A DNA stretch of 64,000 nucleotides from JALORV01 sp963769745 (GCA_963769745.1 CAVYNB010000028.1:14946-78945); one strand, 5' to 3'; positions 38,847 through 49,593 are shown, counted from the first letter of the stretch. Program-made: numbers and translations. Notes: a model not told the origin generated them from the letters alone.

Positions 38847-39433
38847 TCAGCGCGCCGCCGAGCGCCGTCGCAGCACGCCGAGGCCGGCCAGCGCGATGCC
38901 GAACAGTGCCAGCGATGCAGGTTCCGGCACCTGGATCAAGGTCCCGCGGATCTCGCCGGCAGGGAACAGATTGGTGTGGATGTTCAGGTAGGCGCGACCG
39001 CCGAGCATGCCCGCCACCAGGGCTGCGAACGCGCTGTCGACGGTTCCACCGTTATTGGTGATGAAGGTCGGGTTGTAGGACGAAGCCATATCCATGTCGA
39101 AAACGATTGAGGTACGACCCACTGCTCACGCCGAGCGGAAAGCCGATGAAGCTGGGAACCTGCGTGGCCACCGGAGAGGTCGGCGTCGTGTTGCAGCAGT
39201 GGATGTGGGAGGCGGTCGTGATTCCGAGGAGATCGGCAAAGACCACATCGAGCGTCATGGTGAGGGCGACGGTATCGACATCGATCTGTCGCGCTGCCAA
39301 AACCCGGGCTTGCCGCCGGCGGGACCTCGTTCGCACCCAGCAGATCGACCTCGAAGTGGTAGATCGCAGCCTGGACCGCGCTTGCCGACAGCAAAGACAG
39401 CGCTGCAAACAGGGCCAGCATTGTTCGCTTCAT
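38847..39433 (-). pseudogene. CHRD-domain PEP-CTERM protein, two apparent frameshifts
   Basis: The ATG at 39433 follows GGAGG by seven bases and encodes a signal peptide ending VQAA. The CHRD domain starts HFEVDLLGANEVPPAASPGF. It shifts by one base near 39290-39300 to continue QIDVDTVALTMTLDVVFADL and TASHIH. A second shift near 39105-39120 leads into SIVFDMDMASSYNPTF and GGRAYLNIHTNLFPAGEIRG. The protein ends VPEPASLALFGIALAGLG plus VLRRR, a PEP-CTERM signal processed by exosortase in EPS-producing bacteria. The corrected length is about 195 residues. The host should therefore encode an EpsH/XrtA-type exosortase elsewhere. Confidence 0.82.
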
Positions 39434-39734
39434 GGGGTACCTCCGCGGGGAGTTTGATTGCCATCGAAACCAGCGGGGGAACAGGCAAGCAAGCAACGCA
39501 CCACGACCGAAAATCAACGGGCTGCGCTTGGTGCGTCGCTACGGTGTCAAGCCGATCGACAGTGTGGCGCGCCCGCGGCAGCGGCTCCGAGTCCTCGCCC
39601 GACAGTCGGCTCGATCCGGACACGTCGCGCAGGCGACTCGGCGCCTGGCGCAAGCGGTGCGCCGCGTGGAACCAGTAGATCGAGGTGCGGCCGTGGATGG
39701 AAAAGTTCTGAGCGCGCCCGCCGTGTGAAGGTAC
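39434..39734. other. Intergenic stretch upstream of the CHRD gene
   Basis: These 301 bases lie between the CHRD gene and the 3' end of the DEAD-box gene, both on the minus strand. Open frames exist on both strands but lack ribosome sites and recognisable sequence. I see only the likely CHRD promoter region and no RNA gene. Confidence 0.4.
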
Positions 39735-41549
39735 CTACTTCGTCGACCGCTTCGGCTGATCGCGCCGCACGGTGACTCGCTGGCCGCGCAGCGATGTGGC
39801 GCGCAGCGCGCGTATCGCGTCTTCGGCGATGGTGTCGGAAACCTCCACCAGCGAGTAGCGCTCCTCGATCTCGATCGCTCCGATCTCGCGGGCACTGATG
39901 TTGGCTTCATTGGCGATCGCGCCGACCAGGTCGGCCGGGCGTAATCCGGCGCTGCGGCCGGCGCCCACGAACACGCGGACCATCGTTCCCCCACGCGCCG
40001 GCGGCCGCTTGCTGCCGGCCGCGACGTGCGCAGGGGCCGGACGAGCAGGGCGCTTGCCGCCTTTGGGTGTCGTCGCCCACGGAGAGGGCTCGTACCCGCG
40101 TTCCTGCGGGCGTGCACGCGGCGCGGCGTCGGACGCACTGCGCCGTTCGCGTGTCGGCCGCTCCGGACGATCGCCCTTGGACCAGGGTTCGCGTGCGGCG
40201 CGCGGGTCGATCGACGGGATGTGCTCCTCGTCCTGCGCCGCATCGGCCTGCAGCGTCTGGTGCGCGAGCTTTACCGCGGCCGCTGCGACATCGAGCGCAT
40301 CGAATTCATTGGCCAGCGCGTCAGTCACCACGCGGTAGCTGTCAAGCTCGCCTTCCTCGAGTGCGGCGCGCAGCGCACCGCGCGTCATGTCGAGGCGGCG
40401 CGCGCGCACGTCCATCGGCGTGGGTACCGTGGCTACATCGATCTTCTGCTTGGTGAGTTGCTCGATGTTGCGCAACAGCCGGTGCTCGCGCGGCTCGGCC
40501 AGCGTGATTGCCACGCCCTCGCGCCCGGCGCGACCCGTGCGGCCGATGCGGTGCACATAGCTCTCCGGCGAAGCAGGCACGTTGAAGTTGACGACGTGCG
40601 AGAGCTGCTCGACATCCAGGCCGCGGGCGGCGACATCGGTGGCCACCAGCAGATCGACGTTGCCGGCGCGCACTCGCTTCATCACGCGGTCGCGCTGGTC
40701 CTGCGACAGGCCGCCGTGCAGCGCCTCGACCTGGTAGCCACGGCCGCGCAGCTTTTCGGCCAGTTCGTCGACTTCGGTGCGTGTGCGCGCAAAGACAAGC
40801 GCCAGCGCGGGAGACTCCAGGTCCAGTACACGCCCGAGCGCGGCCACCTTGTGCGCGCGCTGCACGATGTAGGCGGTCTGGCGCACGCGCGGCAGAGCGC
40901 CCTTTTCGGTCTTCTCGCGCGCGATCAGCACGCGCACCGGATCGCGCAGGTGCTTATCGGCGATGGCGGCGATGCGCGGTGGCAGCGTGGCCGAGAACAG
41001 TGCCGTCTGCCGTTGCGCCGGTGCCGCATCCAGGATCAGTTCGATGTCCTCGGCAAAACCCATGTCGAGCATCTCGTCGGCTTCGTCCAGCACGACGGCG
41101 GCCAGCGCGCTCAGGTTAAGCGTGCCGCGGCGGATGTGGTCGAGCGCGCGGCCCGGTGTGGCGACGACCACATGCACGCCGCGCTTCAGCGCCTGCGCCT
41201 GTCGGCCGAATTCCGCGCCGCCATAGATCGGCAGCACCACCGCGCCGAGCTTGGCACCGTAGCTGTGCAGTGCTTCGGCCACCTGGATCGCAAGCTCACG
41301 CGTCGGCACCAGCACCAGTGCGGCCGGATGCGCGGTCTTGCGGTGGCTGGCCAGCACCCGCTGCAGCAGTGGCAGCGCGAAGGCACCGGTCTTGCCTGTG
41401 CCGGTGGCGGCCTGGCCGAGCAGATCGCGCCCCTCGAGCAGCGGCGGGATGGCCTGGCTCTGGATGGGGGTCGGTTCCTCGTAACCGAGACCGGTGAGGA
41501 CCTGCGCGAGTTCTTTCGTCAGGCCAAGGTCGATGAAGGGACTTTTCAT
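39735..41549 (-). CDS. deaD: DEAD-box RNA helicase with C-terminal DbpA RNA-binding domain (DeaD/CsdA-like)
   Basis: The 604-residue protein starts at the ATG before KSPFIDLGLTKELAQVL. Core motifs are GYEEPTPIQ, AATGTGKT, PTRELAIQV, LDEADEML, SAT and HRIGRTGR. After a variable acidic/basic linker, the C-terminus has VRVFVGAGRSAGLRPADLVG and IEIEERYSLVEVSDTIAEDA. This is the DbpA-type RNA-binding domain (PF03880), which targets structured RNA such as 23S rRNA hairpins. The layout fits DeaD/CsdA, a cold-shock and ribosome-assembly helicase. The first 18 codons of the longer open frame lie upstream of a good start and are not included. Confidence 0.9.
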   Translation of the reverse strand: MKSPFIDLGLTKELAQVLTGLGYEEPTPIQSQAIPPLLEGRDLLGQAATGTGKTGAFALPLLQRVLASHRKTAHPAALVLVPTRELAIQVAEALHSYGAKLGAVVLPIYGGAEFGRQAQALKRGVHVVVATPGRALDHIRRGTLNLSALAAVVLDEADEMLDMGFAEDIELILDAAPAQRQTALFSATLPPRIAAIADKHLRDPVRVLIAREKTEKGALPRVRQTAYIVQRAHKVAALGRVLDLESPALALVFARTRTEVDELAEKLRGRGYQVEALHGGLSQDQRDRVMKRVRAGNVDLLVATDVAARGLDVEQLSHVVNFNVPASPESYVHRIGRTGRAGREGVAITLAEPREHRLLRNIEQLTKQKIDVATVPTPMDVRARRLDMTRGALRAALEEGELDSYRVVTDALANEFDALDVAAAAVKLAHQTLQADAAQDEEHIPSIDPRAAREPWSKGDRPERPTRERRSASDAAPRARPQERGYEPSPWATTPKGGKRPARPAPAHVAAGSKRPPARGGTMVRVFVGAGRSAGLRPADLVGAIANEANISAREIGAIEIEERYSLVEVSDTIAEDAIRALRATSLRGQRVTVRRDQPKRSTK

Positions 41550-41617
41550 TGGCGCAGCGTAGCAGCGCGGCGGGTCGGCTATCGTGTCGCATCCGTCTCG
41601 CACAGGCCTTCGCCGTC

Positions 41618-42364
41618 ATGCATCCCATCCTGATTGCCGCTGTCGTGTTTGCATTCACATTCGGCGGTGCGCTGCTGGGAATGTGGATACGCACGAAGTT
41701 GCCTGAACATCACGTGATCGACGCGACCAAGGACACCGTGAAGCTCGGCATTGGCATGGTGGCCACGATGACGGCACTCGTGCTGGGCCTGGTGACCGCC
41801 TCCGCCAAGAACTCCTTCGACTCCGTGGACTCCGCGGTCAAGCACACGGCGATCGATCTGCTCACGCTCGACCGGCTGCTGGCGCGCTACGGCCCGAAGC
41901 CACGCCGACGCGCGTCGCATTGAAGACGGCAGTCGGCCGCAAGATCGGAGCAACTGTGGCCAAAGGATGCATCGAAGTCGACCGCAGGTCGATCCCGCTG
42001 CCGTCGGGGGCGGTGCTCGAAGAGCCTGGTCGACAGCATTCGCACACTGACACCACAAAACGATGCCCAGCGCCACCTGCAATCGCGAGCGCTGGATCTC
42101 GGCGAGAGCCTGCTGACCACGCGCTGGCTGGCAGTGGCGGACCAGACCACGTCGATCCCGTTCGCGTTTCTCGTGATCCTGTCTGTTCTGGCTGCTGATC
42201 ATCTTCGCGAGCTTCGGATTGTTTGCCCCCGCAACGGGACCGTGGTGGTTGTGTTGTTCGTCTGCGCACTTTCGGTCGCCGGGGCGGTGTTCCTGGTGCT
42301 GGAGATGGATCGACCGCTCGAAGGTCTCATCAAGGTCTCGCCCGATCCTCTGCGCTTGCGATGA
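41618..42364 (+). pseudogene. DUF4239 membrane protein, several apparent frameshifts
   Basis: The start (MHPILIAAVVFAFTFGGALL) and the end (VVVLFVCALSVAGAVFLVLE, MDRPLEGLIKVSP) are clear transmembrane parts of a DUF4239-like protein of about 245 residues. In between, the sense moves between frames at least four times. After LLARYG the frame changes to VALKTAVGRK (near 41890-41930), then EQLWPKDASK. It continues LVDSIRTLTPQNDAQRHL, then changes to WLLIIFASFGLFA near 42195 and back near 42230. Both one-base gains and one-base losses are needed. This density could mean a real pseudogene or a poorly sequenced stretch. Confidence 0.65.
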
Positions 42365-42534
42365 ACGGATGAATACCTAGCCTAGCGCTCGGCGGTTCCG
42401 GTCGGATTGCTGCCCCAACCAGATCTCGTCACTCTCACCGGCTTCGCGAAACCGCCAATGACTTTCATCAGCAATTTGTCAGCAGCCGGTTGCTAGGCTC
42501 CTGCGCGTCCGACTCCCGACCCAACGAGCACTCC

Positions 42535-43077
42535 GTGGCCAACACCTTGCTGCTGTACTCCACCAACTACGGCCTGTCGAAGAAGATCTGCGAACGTCTG
42601 CAGGCGAGCCTGCAAAGCAAGGGCGAGCGCGCCGAGGTTGCACCGCTGGTGGGCCATACCGTCGACCCGAAGTCGTTCGATGCGATCGTCATCGGTGCCA
42701 GCATCCGCCATGGCAAGCACAGTCCTGCGGTGCTGGAGTTCATCCGTGCCAACCGGTCGCTGCTGGAATCGAAACCGAGCGCGCTCTTTTCCGTCAACCT
42801 GGTGGCACGCAAGCCGCTGAAGAACACGCCGCAGACCAACCCCTATCTGAAGCGGCTGGTCGCGCAATCGCCGTGGAAGCCGACGCTCACCGGCGTCTTT
42901 GCCGGCGAGCTCGACTATTCGCGCTACGGCCCGATCGACAAGCACATGATGCGGCTCGTCATGTGGATCAACAAAGGGCCGACCGACTTATCGACCAAGG
43001 TCCAGTTCACCAACTGGGACGAGGTCGAGCGCTTCGCCGGGCAGGTCGCGCAACTGGTCGCGGGTCGAGGCGTCTAG
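42535..43077 (+). CDS. hemG: Flavodoxin-type protoporphyrinogen oxidase (HemG-like)
   Basis: The product, about 180 residues, starts at GTG 42535. It has a flavodoxin opening (NTLLLYSTNYGLSKKICERL) with the FMN phosphate loop STNYGLSKK. It also has HemG-specific stretches: IVIGASIRHGKHSPAVLEFI, SALFSVNLVARKPLKNTP, VFAGELDYSRYGPIDKHMM and FTNWDEVERFA. HemG oxidises protoporphyrinogen IX to protoporphyrin IX and passes electrons to the quinone pool. A cytochrome b561-like gene begins 15 bases downstream, a fitting electron partner. The loop WINKGPTD differs from the enterobacterial sequence. A longer in-frame start at 42490 is unlikely. Confidence 0.87.
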   Translation: MANTLLLYSTNYGLSKKICERLQASLQSKGERAEVAPLVGHTVDPKSFDAIVIGASIRHGKHSPAVLEFIRANRSLLESKPSALFSVNLVARKPLKNTPQTNPYLKRLVAQSPWKPTLTGVFAGELDYSRYGPIDKHMMRLVMWINKGPTDLSTKVQFTNWDEVERFAGQVAQLVAGRGV

Positions 43078-43092
43078 GACTCGGCAGCGCCG

Positions 43093-43608
43093 ATGCGCGA
43101 ACTGCTGGACCGCCTCACCAATCCCCTGCATCTGCTGATCGCGCTGGCCAGCGCCTGGCTCATCGTCAGCAGCCCGTGGATCGGCATGTACCAGCGCATG
43201 CCGGACGAGCCCGGTGCCATCAACCTCAGTCACGTGGTGCTGGGACTGTCGCTGCTGCCACTGGGTGTTGTCTATTTCGCAGCCTGCACACTGGGTGGGC
43301 GCTGGCGCCTGTACTTCCCATGGATTGCCGGACAGTGGGGTGACATCGGACGCGACCTCGCCGGCATCTTTCGTGGCCAGCGGCCCGGCAGTGAGGGCGG
43401 GGGCCTGTTCGCGACGATCGAAGGACTGCTGCTGCTGGCGCTGCTCGCCGCCGCGGCGACCGGCACGCTGTGGTTCGCGACGCAGGGCACGGAAACAGCC
43501 GTGCTCTGGCGTGGCCACCACATCGTCGCCGCCCGCTGTTTTTCTGCGTTGATGCTGCTGCACGTCGTCGCCGTCTCGCTGCACTTCGTGGACCTCGTCC
43601 GAGACTGA
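43093..43608 (+). CDS. Cytochrome b561-type di-haem membrane protein
   Basis: The 171-residue protein has four transmembrane helices with conserved His in each pair: NPLHLLIAL, INLSHVVLGLSLLPLGVVYF, WRGHHIVAARCFSALMLLHV and SLHFVDLVRD. That matches bacterial cytochrome b561 proteins (about 175-190 residues), which bind two b-type haems and exchange electrons with quinone. It directly follows hemG on the same strand and is likely cotranslated. A role as electron acceptor or donor for HemG, or as a haem-linked quinone reductase, is inference from position. Confidence 0.82.
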   Translation: MRELLDRLTNPLHLLIALASAWLIVSSPWIGMYQRMPDEPGAINLSHVVLGLSLLPLGVVYFAACTLGGRWRLYFPWIAGQWGDIGRDLAGIFRGQRPGSEGGGLFATIEGLLLLALLAAAATGTLWFATQGTETAVLWRGHHIVAARCFSALMLLHVVAVSLHFVDLVRD

Positions 43609-43937
43609 ACTCACGCGTGCCGGACGGGTCTGGCGTACCCGGCCGAAGTGCGCACCGACACCGTTCGGCCTAGCGCCCGCCCCCAGTTCAAACGTCCGGA
43701 TTAGACCGTTCAGTTTCACAGAAGCAGGTCGTTGCGTTCTATCGTGCACGCAATACCTTTGCAACTGTGCGAGGCGTGTTGCGCAGCCTCCCGCGCTCGC
43801 CTCGTGCCTGGATATCACAGGCGTTTGCAACGGCGAAATCAAACGATCAAGAACAACGAACTTGCTGAGCTCATGGCGTTGAAAGGCGTGCTGTGCGCCG
43901 ACTTCGACGCCGCGAAGAAGGCCTCGTGAGGCGCGAA
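43609..43937. other. Intergenic region upstream of the subtilisin gene
   Basis: The 329 bases between the cytochrome gene and the subtilisin start hold no supported gene. A frame ending just before the subtilisin ATG (tail ELAELMALKGVLCADFDAAK) lacks a proper start and ribosome site. The part from about 43825 to 43870 is richer in A than its surroundings (atcaaacgatcaagaacaac) and may hold the promoter. Confidence 0.35.
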
Positions 43938-46334
43938 ATGAATGCATCGATGAATCGAACCGAACGTTCCGCTCTGGCGGCCGCTGGGCTGCTTTGTTCA
44001 GCCTGCTGTACTCAGCCTGCTACTTCCGGCTCACGCCCAGGATCGTGAAGAAGGGCAAGCCGCAACCCGAGATCTATGCCGGCATCATCGTCAAGTACAA
44101 GTCGAGCTCGACAGCAAAGGCGACGGCCACCAGTGCGACGACGATGCGCGCGGTAGAGGAACGCGCGCGGGTCAAGGTCGCCGCGTCACGACAGGGTGCA
44201 ATGGGTGTGGCGGTGTATCGCTTCGACAAGGCGATGCCGGCGGCCGAAGTCCGCGCTGCCGCGGCCCGGATGGCACTCGATCCGAATGTCGAATACGCCG
44301 TGCCTGACCAGGTGATGCACCTGATGCAGACGACGCCGAATGACACGGAATTCGCGGCCAGGCAGTGGACGCTTCAGGCACCTCCGGCGATCGTTGGCGG
44401 TGCCAACCTGCCGCTTGCATGGCAGCGCACGACCGGATCGAACACTGTCGTGGTCGCCGTGGTCGACAGCGGCATTCGTCCCGGTCATCCGGACCTGGCC
44501 GGACGCCTGCTGCCAGGATATGACTTCGTCAGCAGCGACTCGCTCGCCGCGCTCAACTATCCGGCCAACTGGAACGCGGCCGACGGCGATGGGCGCGATG
44601 CGGATCCCACCGATCCGGGCGACTTCCTCGACGATGCTCTGCTGGCCCAGCTTCCACCCAATCACGGACTGCAGCCCCGGGCCAGCACCTGGCATGGCAC
44701 GCACGCGGCCGGCACGATCGGAGCGGCCGGCAACAACGGCGTGGGCATCGCGGGCGTCGACTGGAGCGCCCGACTCCTGCCGGTGCGTGTGGCTGGCCGC
44801 CGCGGTGGCGGCGCGACGTCGGACATCATCGACGGCATCGCCTGGGCTGCGGGCCTCGCCGTGCCGGGCGTGCCCGCGAACGCCAACCCGGCGCGCGTCA
44901 TCAACCTCAGCTTCGGCGCCGCGGGTCCCTGCAGTGCCGCCTACCAGGATGTCATCGATCGCGTCCGTGCCGTCGGTGCGGTGGTCGTGGCGGCGTCCGG
45001 CAATGACGGTGCGCTGGTCGTCTCGCAGCCGGCCAACTGCAACGGCGTCATCGCGGTCACCGCGCACTCCCGCAGTGGTGACAACGCGAGCTATGCGAAT
45101 GTCGGAGTGCAGGTCGCGCTCAGCGCACCGGGCGGCGGCTGTGGTGCCCTCGCGCTGATCGATCTTTCGGGCGCGCAGGACACGTTCAACCAGACCTGCG
45201 CCGGCTGCCACTCGATCGATTCGCTGCGCCAGCAGATCATGCAGCGGGCGCCGGCCGGCCTGACCTTCGTGAAGTCACGCGCCGCACTCGATTCGGCACT
45301 TGATGGGCGTCGACCTCGGCGGGCAGGACACCGGTGACATGGCTGCGCTCGCGGTGGGACTCAACAACACCGCGCGCAACGATCTCGCCGGCGTCATCTC
45401 GCAGGTCGCGTGCTCCGGCCCGACCGATCGGGTGTACGCGCCGATCAACCTCGGAGCGACGACTCCAGCGGCCGAGGGCTACGACAACAAGGTCGGCACC
45501 AGTACGGCCGCACCGCACGTCAGCGGCGTGGTCGCGCTGATGCTGTCGCTGAGCCCGCGCCTGACGTCCGACGAAGTCAAGTCCGTGCTGCGGAGCACGG
45601 CGCGGCCGCATCCCGTGGGCACCTACTGCGCGATGGGGAACAGCGATTGCGGTTCCGGCCTGCTCGACGCCGCGGCGGCGGTCCAGCTCGTCGTGAACAA
45701 CCGGCCCATCGTGACGGGTTCGATCCAGGGCTCCGCGGCGGGTGTGCGACCGGGCGCGACATTCACGCTCGTGGGTGATGTCAGGGCCATCGGCGGGCGC
45801 ATGCCTTCGACCAGCGGCATGAGCTGGCGCCAGACCTCCGGCACGCCCGTGACGATACCTGCGGCCAGCGGTGCATCCGTCACGCTGGTGGCACCGAACT
45901 CAGTGGGTGCGCTGTCGTTCGAGTTCGTGGCAGCGGACTCTGCCGGCTATGGTGGTGTGGCGGTCGTGCCGGTCATCGTCAATTCACCGCCGACGCTGTT
46001 TCCGCCCGCGGCAATGAGCGGCACCGTCGGACAGCCTCTCTCGGGGACCGTTCGCGGCACCGATCCGGACGGCGATGCGATCACCTATGTGGTGCTTGCC
46101 GGCCCGACGGGCTTTACGCTGAACGCAGGCACGGGAGCCTGGTCATGGACACCCACCACCGCCGGGACGCATGGAGTGACGATCGTGCCGGTCGACGCCT
46201 ATGGCAATGGCACGGCGTCCAACTTCGTGATCACCGCCGCTCCTGATCCGAACGCGAAGGACGGCGGCGGCGGCGCACTCTCGTGGTGGTTCGCCGCACT
46301 GTTGCTGATTCCTGCAGGCCGTCGCCGGTCCTAG
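43938..46334 (+). pseudogene. S8 subtilisin-like protease with an inserted c-haem-motif module and GlyGly-CTERM, three apparent frameshifts
   Basis: The corrected protein has a signal peptide (ending LLLPAHAQ). The subtilase triad is Asp at 44464 (VAVVDSGI), His at 44702 (WHGTHAAG) and Ser at 45501 (VGTSTAAPHVSG). Frame changes near 43990-43995, 44055-44062 and 45298-45306 each fit one extra base. Between the APGGG strand and the catalytic Ser, a segment of about 100 residues contains FNQTCAGCHSI at 45188-45217, a c-type haem motif, and later MAALAVGLNN. The C-terminal part has Ig-like repeats (TDPDGDAITY) and ends GGGGALSWWFAALLL plus RRR, a GlyGly-CTERM sorting signal. This domain insertion is unusual. 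Confidence 0.82.
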
Positions 46335-46487
46335 GGTCTGTTCGCGCGCTTCGTGACTCGCAGACACCGGTCGGGATACGCGGATTGCAGGCGGTGAGGG
46401 CCGGTCTTCGCGCGCATAGTGGTGTGGTGAGCGGCTTGCGGCCACAAAGGGATACGTGCATGCTCGCGTGCTTCCCAGGCCGCTGCG

Positions 46488-49386
46488 ATGACTGTTGCCC
46501 TGACACTGTTCGGCGCGCCGACAATCGTCTACGGCGGCAAGTCGGTCGCCCTCGCGTTCGAGCGTCGCAGCCAGCTGCTCGTCTATCTCGCGATGAAGCG
46601 CACCTGGGTCGGGCGCGCGGAACTCGCGGCGCTGCTGTGGCCCGATCAGGACAGCAAACTCGCCTACACGAACCTGCGCAAGGCGTTGTTTCGCCTGCAG
46701 CGATTCCCGTGGGCGGACCGGATCGAAGGGCAAGGCAGCGCGCTGCGGTTCGAAGCCGACACGGACGTTCAGGCATTCGAGAATGCTCTGCGCGAGCATC
46801 GGACGACCGACGCGCTCCCGCTTTTCCGGGGCGCACTGCTCGCCGGATTTGACGACGACAGCAACGAAGCCTGGTCCGGCTGGCTGAGCTTCGAACGGGA
46901 TCGGCTGCAATCGGCGTGGCGCAGCGCGGCGCAGGAGCAACTGGCCGGTGACATCGACGCCGTCGAGGCTATCGATCTCGCCGCGCGACTGCTCGACGCC
47001 GACCCCCTCGACGAAGCGGCACTGCAGGCCTACATGTCGTGGCTCGCGCGTGCCGGGCAGGTTGCGCGCGCGCGGCAGGCCTATCGCGAGTTTGTCGCTC
47101 GACTCGCGGATGAACTCGGGCTCGAACCGGGAGCCGAACTCAAGGCGCTGCATGACTCGATGGGCAGCGGAAGCGCGCCTGCCGTCGTTGCTTCACCGTC
47201 GCAAACCGTGCCGACCGACGACGGCTTCGTCGGCCGCGCCATCGAGCTGCGGCGAATTGGGGCGCTGCTGTCGCAGGACGATTGCCGACTGCTGTGCCTG
47301 ACAGGTCCGGGCGGCGTCGGCAAGACGCGTCTCGCGCAGCGAGTGATGCGAGAGCTTGCGCCCAGGTTCGCAGACGGCGCGACGTTCGTGCCATTGGACG
47401 ACCTGACATCAGCCAGCGAAATCGGCGCCGCGTCTCGCGCGTGAATTGGGGGTGGTGCTGACCAGCCGTGTCGGACCGATGCAGCAGGTCATTGAGACAC
47501 TGCATCGCCGTCAGATGCTGCTGGTTTTCGACAATTTCGAGCAACTCACCGACGGCGCGCCGTGCTCGACCAGCTCCTTGCCGCGTGCCCGCATGTGAAG
47601 GCCGTCGTCACGTCGCGCGTGCGGCTGGCACTGGCCACAGAATGGTTGCTGCCAGTCGAGGGATTGCCCTGTCCTGAGGAGGAGGACAAGGACAACGTCG
47701 AGACCTTTGATGCGGCGCGCCTGTTCGTTCGCGCGGCGCGGCGCTTCCAACCGGCGCTGGACCCCGCGGCCGAGGCTGCGGCAATCGTCGACATCTGCCG
47801 GCAGGTCGAGTGGCCTTCCGCTGGCCCTGGAGCTGGCCGCGGCGTGGACTCGCGTGTTGTCCTGCGACGCGATAGCAAAGGAACTGCGGCAAGGGTCCGA
47901 GCTGCTGCACGCAGTCGACGCGACCCAGCCGTCGCGGCATGCAAGCTTTGAGGTGGTCTTCGACCAGTCTTGGCGTCTGTTGACCGACATCGAGCGCGAC
48001 GTGCTGGCACGTTTGTCGGTCTTCCACGGGAGTTTTTCGCCGGAGGCCGCGCGTGCGGTCACCGGTGCGCCGCTGCCGGTGCTGGGTGCGCTCGTGGATA
48101 AGTCACTACTGCACAAGCACGAGGGGCGCCTGAGCCTGCACCCGCTGGTGCAGCAACTGTCAGCTACGAAACTGGGCGATGGCACGGTTGCCTCGGAGAC
48201 AGAGGCAGCCCATGCAGCTTTCTTCCATCGTCTGCTGGCTCAGCTCAGTCTGTCGGTCGAGTCCGGGAATCGAGAGACGCTGCATAAGATCGACGAGGAG
48301 TTCGAGAACTGTCGACGTGCCTGGCATTGGGCAATCACGCATGGCCAGACGGAGGCGTTGAAGCAAAGTTCGAAGACGATGCTGGACTACTGGGACTATC
48401 GCGGCCGATCCGAAGAGGGCCTGGCGCTGCTCCGCCAGGTGATCGACTCTCGCGTGGCTCAAGGCGCTCCGGAACTGCAGGTGCTCATGCTCAGTCGGGC
48501 TTCGCACCTTGAGTACAGACTCGACCGATATGCCGAGGCGGAGGAGCACGCCAGGCGCGTCATGACGCTTACTCGCGGCAAGCGCGCAAACGCTGCCCGC
48601 TTGCAGGCACTGAATGTTCTCGGTACCTGTGCATACCGATTGGGCCGACTCACTGAAGCAAAGCGCCACTTCACTCAAAGGCTGCAGCTCGCCTCGCCGA
48701 AGGACCACGCCCATGCGCGGGCAGTCACCCTGGATCATCTGGCACTGATCGAAAAGCAGCTGGGGCACTACACGGAAGCCTTGCGACTGTCACTGCAATC
48801 GTTGGCGGAGCATCAGCGACTGGGTGACAGCGCCGGGGAGGCGCTATGCCTGAACAACCTCGGCTCGCTGCAATTGGTGATGCGCGAAAACGAAGCTGCA
48901 GCAGAGCACTTGAAAGAGGGCCTCGCCATCTGCGAACGCGACGGTTTGCTCGGAACCAAGGCATTCGTCCTGACGAACCTGACCGAAGCGGCAATGAGGG
49001 CAGGGGATCTGAACGCGGCGGAAAGCTATGGAGCCCGCGCGATCGAAGTTGCCACCACAACAGGGAACCGTGCGGTTACAGCGTGGGGGAAGATCAAGGC
49101 TGCGCGCATTGAAGTCCGGCGAGGAAACTTGGACCGCGCACGCCCGCTGCTGGCGGAAGGGCTGGGCACGATCTTCGCAATTGGCGTGCCGTCGCTGAAG
49201 TTCGACGCCATTGAATGTTTTGCGGAAGTCCTCGCGGCGCAGGGCGAAGTCTCTTGCGGGCGCGCGGTCCTGACCTTTGCGGCCGACCATCCAACTGCGA
49301 CCGCGGCGATCCGAAGTGAACTGCTCGAACATGGTTCGGTGCTGCAGACTGATTCGACGGAAATTCCATCGTGGCCCGGACTGTGA
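46488..49386 (+). pseudogene. SARP/AfsR-like regulator: BTAD, NB-ARC ATPase and TPR repeats, three apparent frameshifts
   Basis: The N-terminus (LTLFGAPTIVYGGKSVALAF) has a winged-helix-like fold followed by a bacterial transcriptional activation domain (AWSGWLSFERDRL and ADPLDEAALQAYMSWLARAG). A P-loop, LTGPGGVGKTRLA, is at about 47298-47333. The frame changes near 47425-47440, 47550-47562 (one base lost) and 47812-47816. The sense continues LLVFDNFEQL, LAACPHVKAVVTSRVRLALA, EGLPLALELAAAW and then about 450 residues of TPR-like helices (ALCLNNLGSLQLVMRENEAA). Such STAND regulators switch on gene sets after ligand sensing by the repeats. The following same-strand gene block is a plausible target. 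Confidence 0.83.
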
Positions 49387-49593
49387 CTCGATGAAGTGGT
49401 CCACCGCATCGTCGTCGAAGCCGACATTACCTACGCGCCTCTGATCGCCGCTCTCCGCGGCGCCCACTAACCATCGCTTCGAGCGCGGGTCGGCGTCCGG
49501 TCGGTCCCGACCTTTCGGCACCTCGCGGAACGCGAGGAACGCCCGAGGAACGCACCCCTGCGTACGGTTCGCCCCTTCGACAAGGGGACGACC

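Noticed and set aside
39432..39728. Plus-strand frame in the CHRD upstream region
   Set aside because: It is Arg-rich with no ribosome site or domain, and begins inside the CHRD signal-peptide region on the other strand.
43732..43929. 65-codon plus-strand frame before the subtilisin
   Set aside because: It has no ribosome site, a doubtful start and no recognisable domain, so I left the stretch as intergenic.
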